Source: JAZUCL01 sp045639125
GTDB taxonomy: Bacteria > Bacillota > Clostridia > Oscillospirales > QAMX01
Direction: 5' to 3'
Assembly (NCBI GenBank): GCA_045639125.1
Contig: JAZUCL010000001.1
Coordinates: 1-13,905, forward strand
DNA length: 13,905 bases
In this document: piece after piece, positions 13,347 through 13,905 of the stretch
Layout of the letters: the number at the start of each line of letters is the position of its first letter
How positions within the stretch are numbered: the first letter of the stretch is position 1
Made by a program: the position numbers and the translations under genes
Notes under the pieces: model-generated
Told to the model about the DNA's origin: nothing
Database searches by the model: none
Seen by the model: the letters and a program-made list of their open reading frames with translations, nothing else

Positions 13347-13354
13347 AAAAACTA

Positions 13355-13377
13355 AGGGAGGCGTATAACACCTCCCT
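13355..13377. terminator. Terminator between the HTH-desulfoferrodoxin gene and uvrA
   Basis: A 7-bp GC-rich stem (AGGGAGG, 13355-13361; CCTCCCT, 13371-13377) encloses 9 bases that can extend the pairing by GT/AC after one mismatch. On the minus strand it is followed by TTAGTTTTTC, a clear U-tract for uvrA; on the plus strand by ATATTTATTCTC, so it may work both ways. Confidence 0.85.
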
Positions 13378-13381
13378 ATAT

Positions 13382-13905
13382 TTATTCTCTTTTACCCTTT
13401 TCAAGTGCCTTTTTCAGATACATACCCGTATATGACTTTTGGCATTTCGCAACTTCCTCAGGTGTACCTGTACACACAATCTCACCACCGTTGTCACCGC
13501 CTTCAGGTCCAAGATCAATGATATAATCAGCAGTTTTTATAACGTCGAGATTATGTTCAATAACAACTATCGTATTACCCGATTCAACTAACTTATTAAG
13601 TACAGAGATTAATCGGTGTACATCTGCAGTATGAAGTCCCGTTGTCGGTTCGTCAAGCACATAAATTGTCTTGCCAGTTGCACGACGAGAAAGTTCTGTT
13701 GCAAGTTTAACACGCTGTGCCTCACCGCCAGATAGAGTAGTCGATGGCTGTCCAAGGCGAACATAGGAAAGTCCCACGTCATTGAGTGTTTCAATCTTTC
13801 GACGAATAGACGGTACATGTTCAAAGAATGTCAAAGCTTCCTCAACAGTCATATTCAGCACATCGTAGATGCTCTTTCCTTTATATTTAACTTCCAATGT
13901 TTCTC
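13382..13905 (-). CDS. uvrA: Excinuclease ABC subunit A (UvrA), C-terminal part
   Basis: This is the last ~174 residues of UvrA, the ATPase that finds DNA damage with UvrB in nucleotide excision repair. The reading frame stays open to the window edge (ETLEVKYKGKSI...), so the gene begins outside and any start codon inside this piece is an artefact. The second ABC domain is recognised by LSGGEAQRVKLA (ABC signature), YVLDEPTTGLH (Walker B and D-loop), VVIEHNLDVI (switch histidine) and DLGPEGGDNGGEIVCTGTPEEV. The family is about 940 residues long, so roughly four fifths are missing only because of the window boundary. It ends just before the 13355-13377 terminator. Confidence 0.97.
   Translation of the reverse strand, partial: ETLEVKYKGKSIYDVLNMTVEEALTFFEHVPSIRRKIETLNDVGLSYVRLGQPSTTLSGGEAQRVKLATELSRRATGKTIYVLDEPTTGLHTADVHRLISVLNKLVESGNTIVVIEHNLDVIKTADYIIDLGPEGGDNGGEIVCTGTPEEVAKCQKSYTGMYLKKALEKGKRE

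Noticed and set aside
13895..13897. TTG as the start of a 171-residue uvrA-like gene
   Set aside because: The frame stays open through ETLEV to the window edge and matches the interior of UvrA, so this is a truncated view, not a separate short gene.

Overview
The window looks like chromosomal core DNA of an AT-rich, Gram-positive, spore-forming bacterium of the Clostridia. Three things point there: a SpoIIM-family sporulation gene, strong AAGGAG-type ribosome binding sites with TTGACA/TATAAT promoters, and the gene order asp23 - nusB - TsaD paralogue - xseA - xseB - ispA - DUF212. A Ruminococcus/Oscillospirales-like origin is my inference; no species can be named from the sequence. There is no CRISPR array, insertion sequence, prophage or rRNA gene.

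Layout. 1-408 (minus strand): a tRNA operon read Val-Asp-Phe-Gly from a perfect-consensus sigma-A promoter. 529-1563 (plus): a Xer-type tyrosine recombinase. 1617-4525 (minus): nrdR, proC, spoIIM and a DUF624 membrane protein. The first two form a tight pair; the last two may have their own sporulation-type promoter. 4701-4937 (plus): an unrecognised small membrane protein. 4969-6437 (minus): a TSCPD-domain protein followed by a class I aminotransferase. 6733-11374 (minus): a seven-gene operon linking an Asp23-family protein, NusB, a TsaD-like protein, both subunits of exonuclease VII, farnesyl diphosphate synthase and a DUF212/divergent PAP2 membrane protein. 11789-12064 (plus): HU. 12130-12588 (minus): a low-molecular-weight phosphatase. 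12771-13346 (plus): an HTH-desulfoferrodoxin fusion. 13382-13905 (minus): the 3' end of uvrA. Convergent gene pairs are separated by compact hairpins that can act in both directions.

Most genes are housekeeping: translation (tRNAs), transcription antitermination (NusB), dNTP control (NrdR), proline and amino-acid metabolism (ProC, aminotransferase), DNA repair and chromosome upkeep (ExoVII, UvrA, Xer, HU), and isoprenoid and envelope functions (IspA, DUF212, Asp23).

The most unusual gene is the 191-residue protein at 12771-13346. It joins an XRE-type DNA-binding domain to a desulforedoxin-like CxxC/CC metal site and a superoxide-reductase-like domain that appears to lack one of the usual histidine ligands. 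Its promoter carries a perfect 18-bp palindrome over the -10 box. This suggests a metal- or superoxide-sensing, self-regulated transcription factor, which is inference and untested. Second-tier items are the TsaD paralogue inside the nusB-xseA operon, a possible sigma-E promoter before spoIIM, and palindromes over the HU and nrdR promoters.
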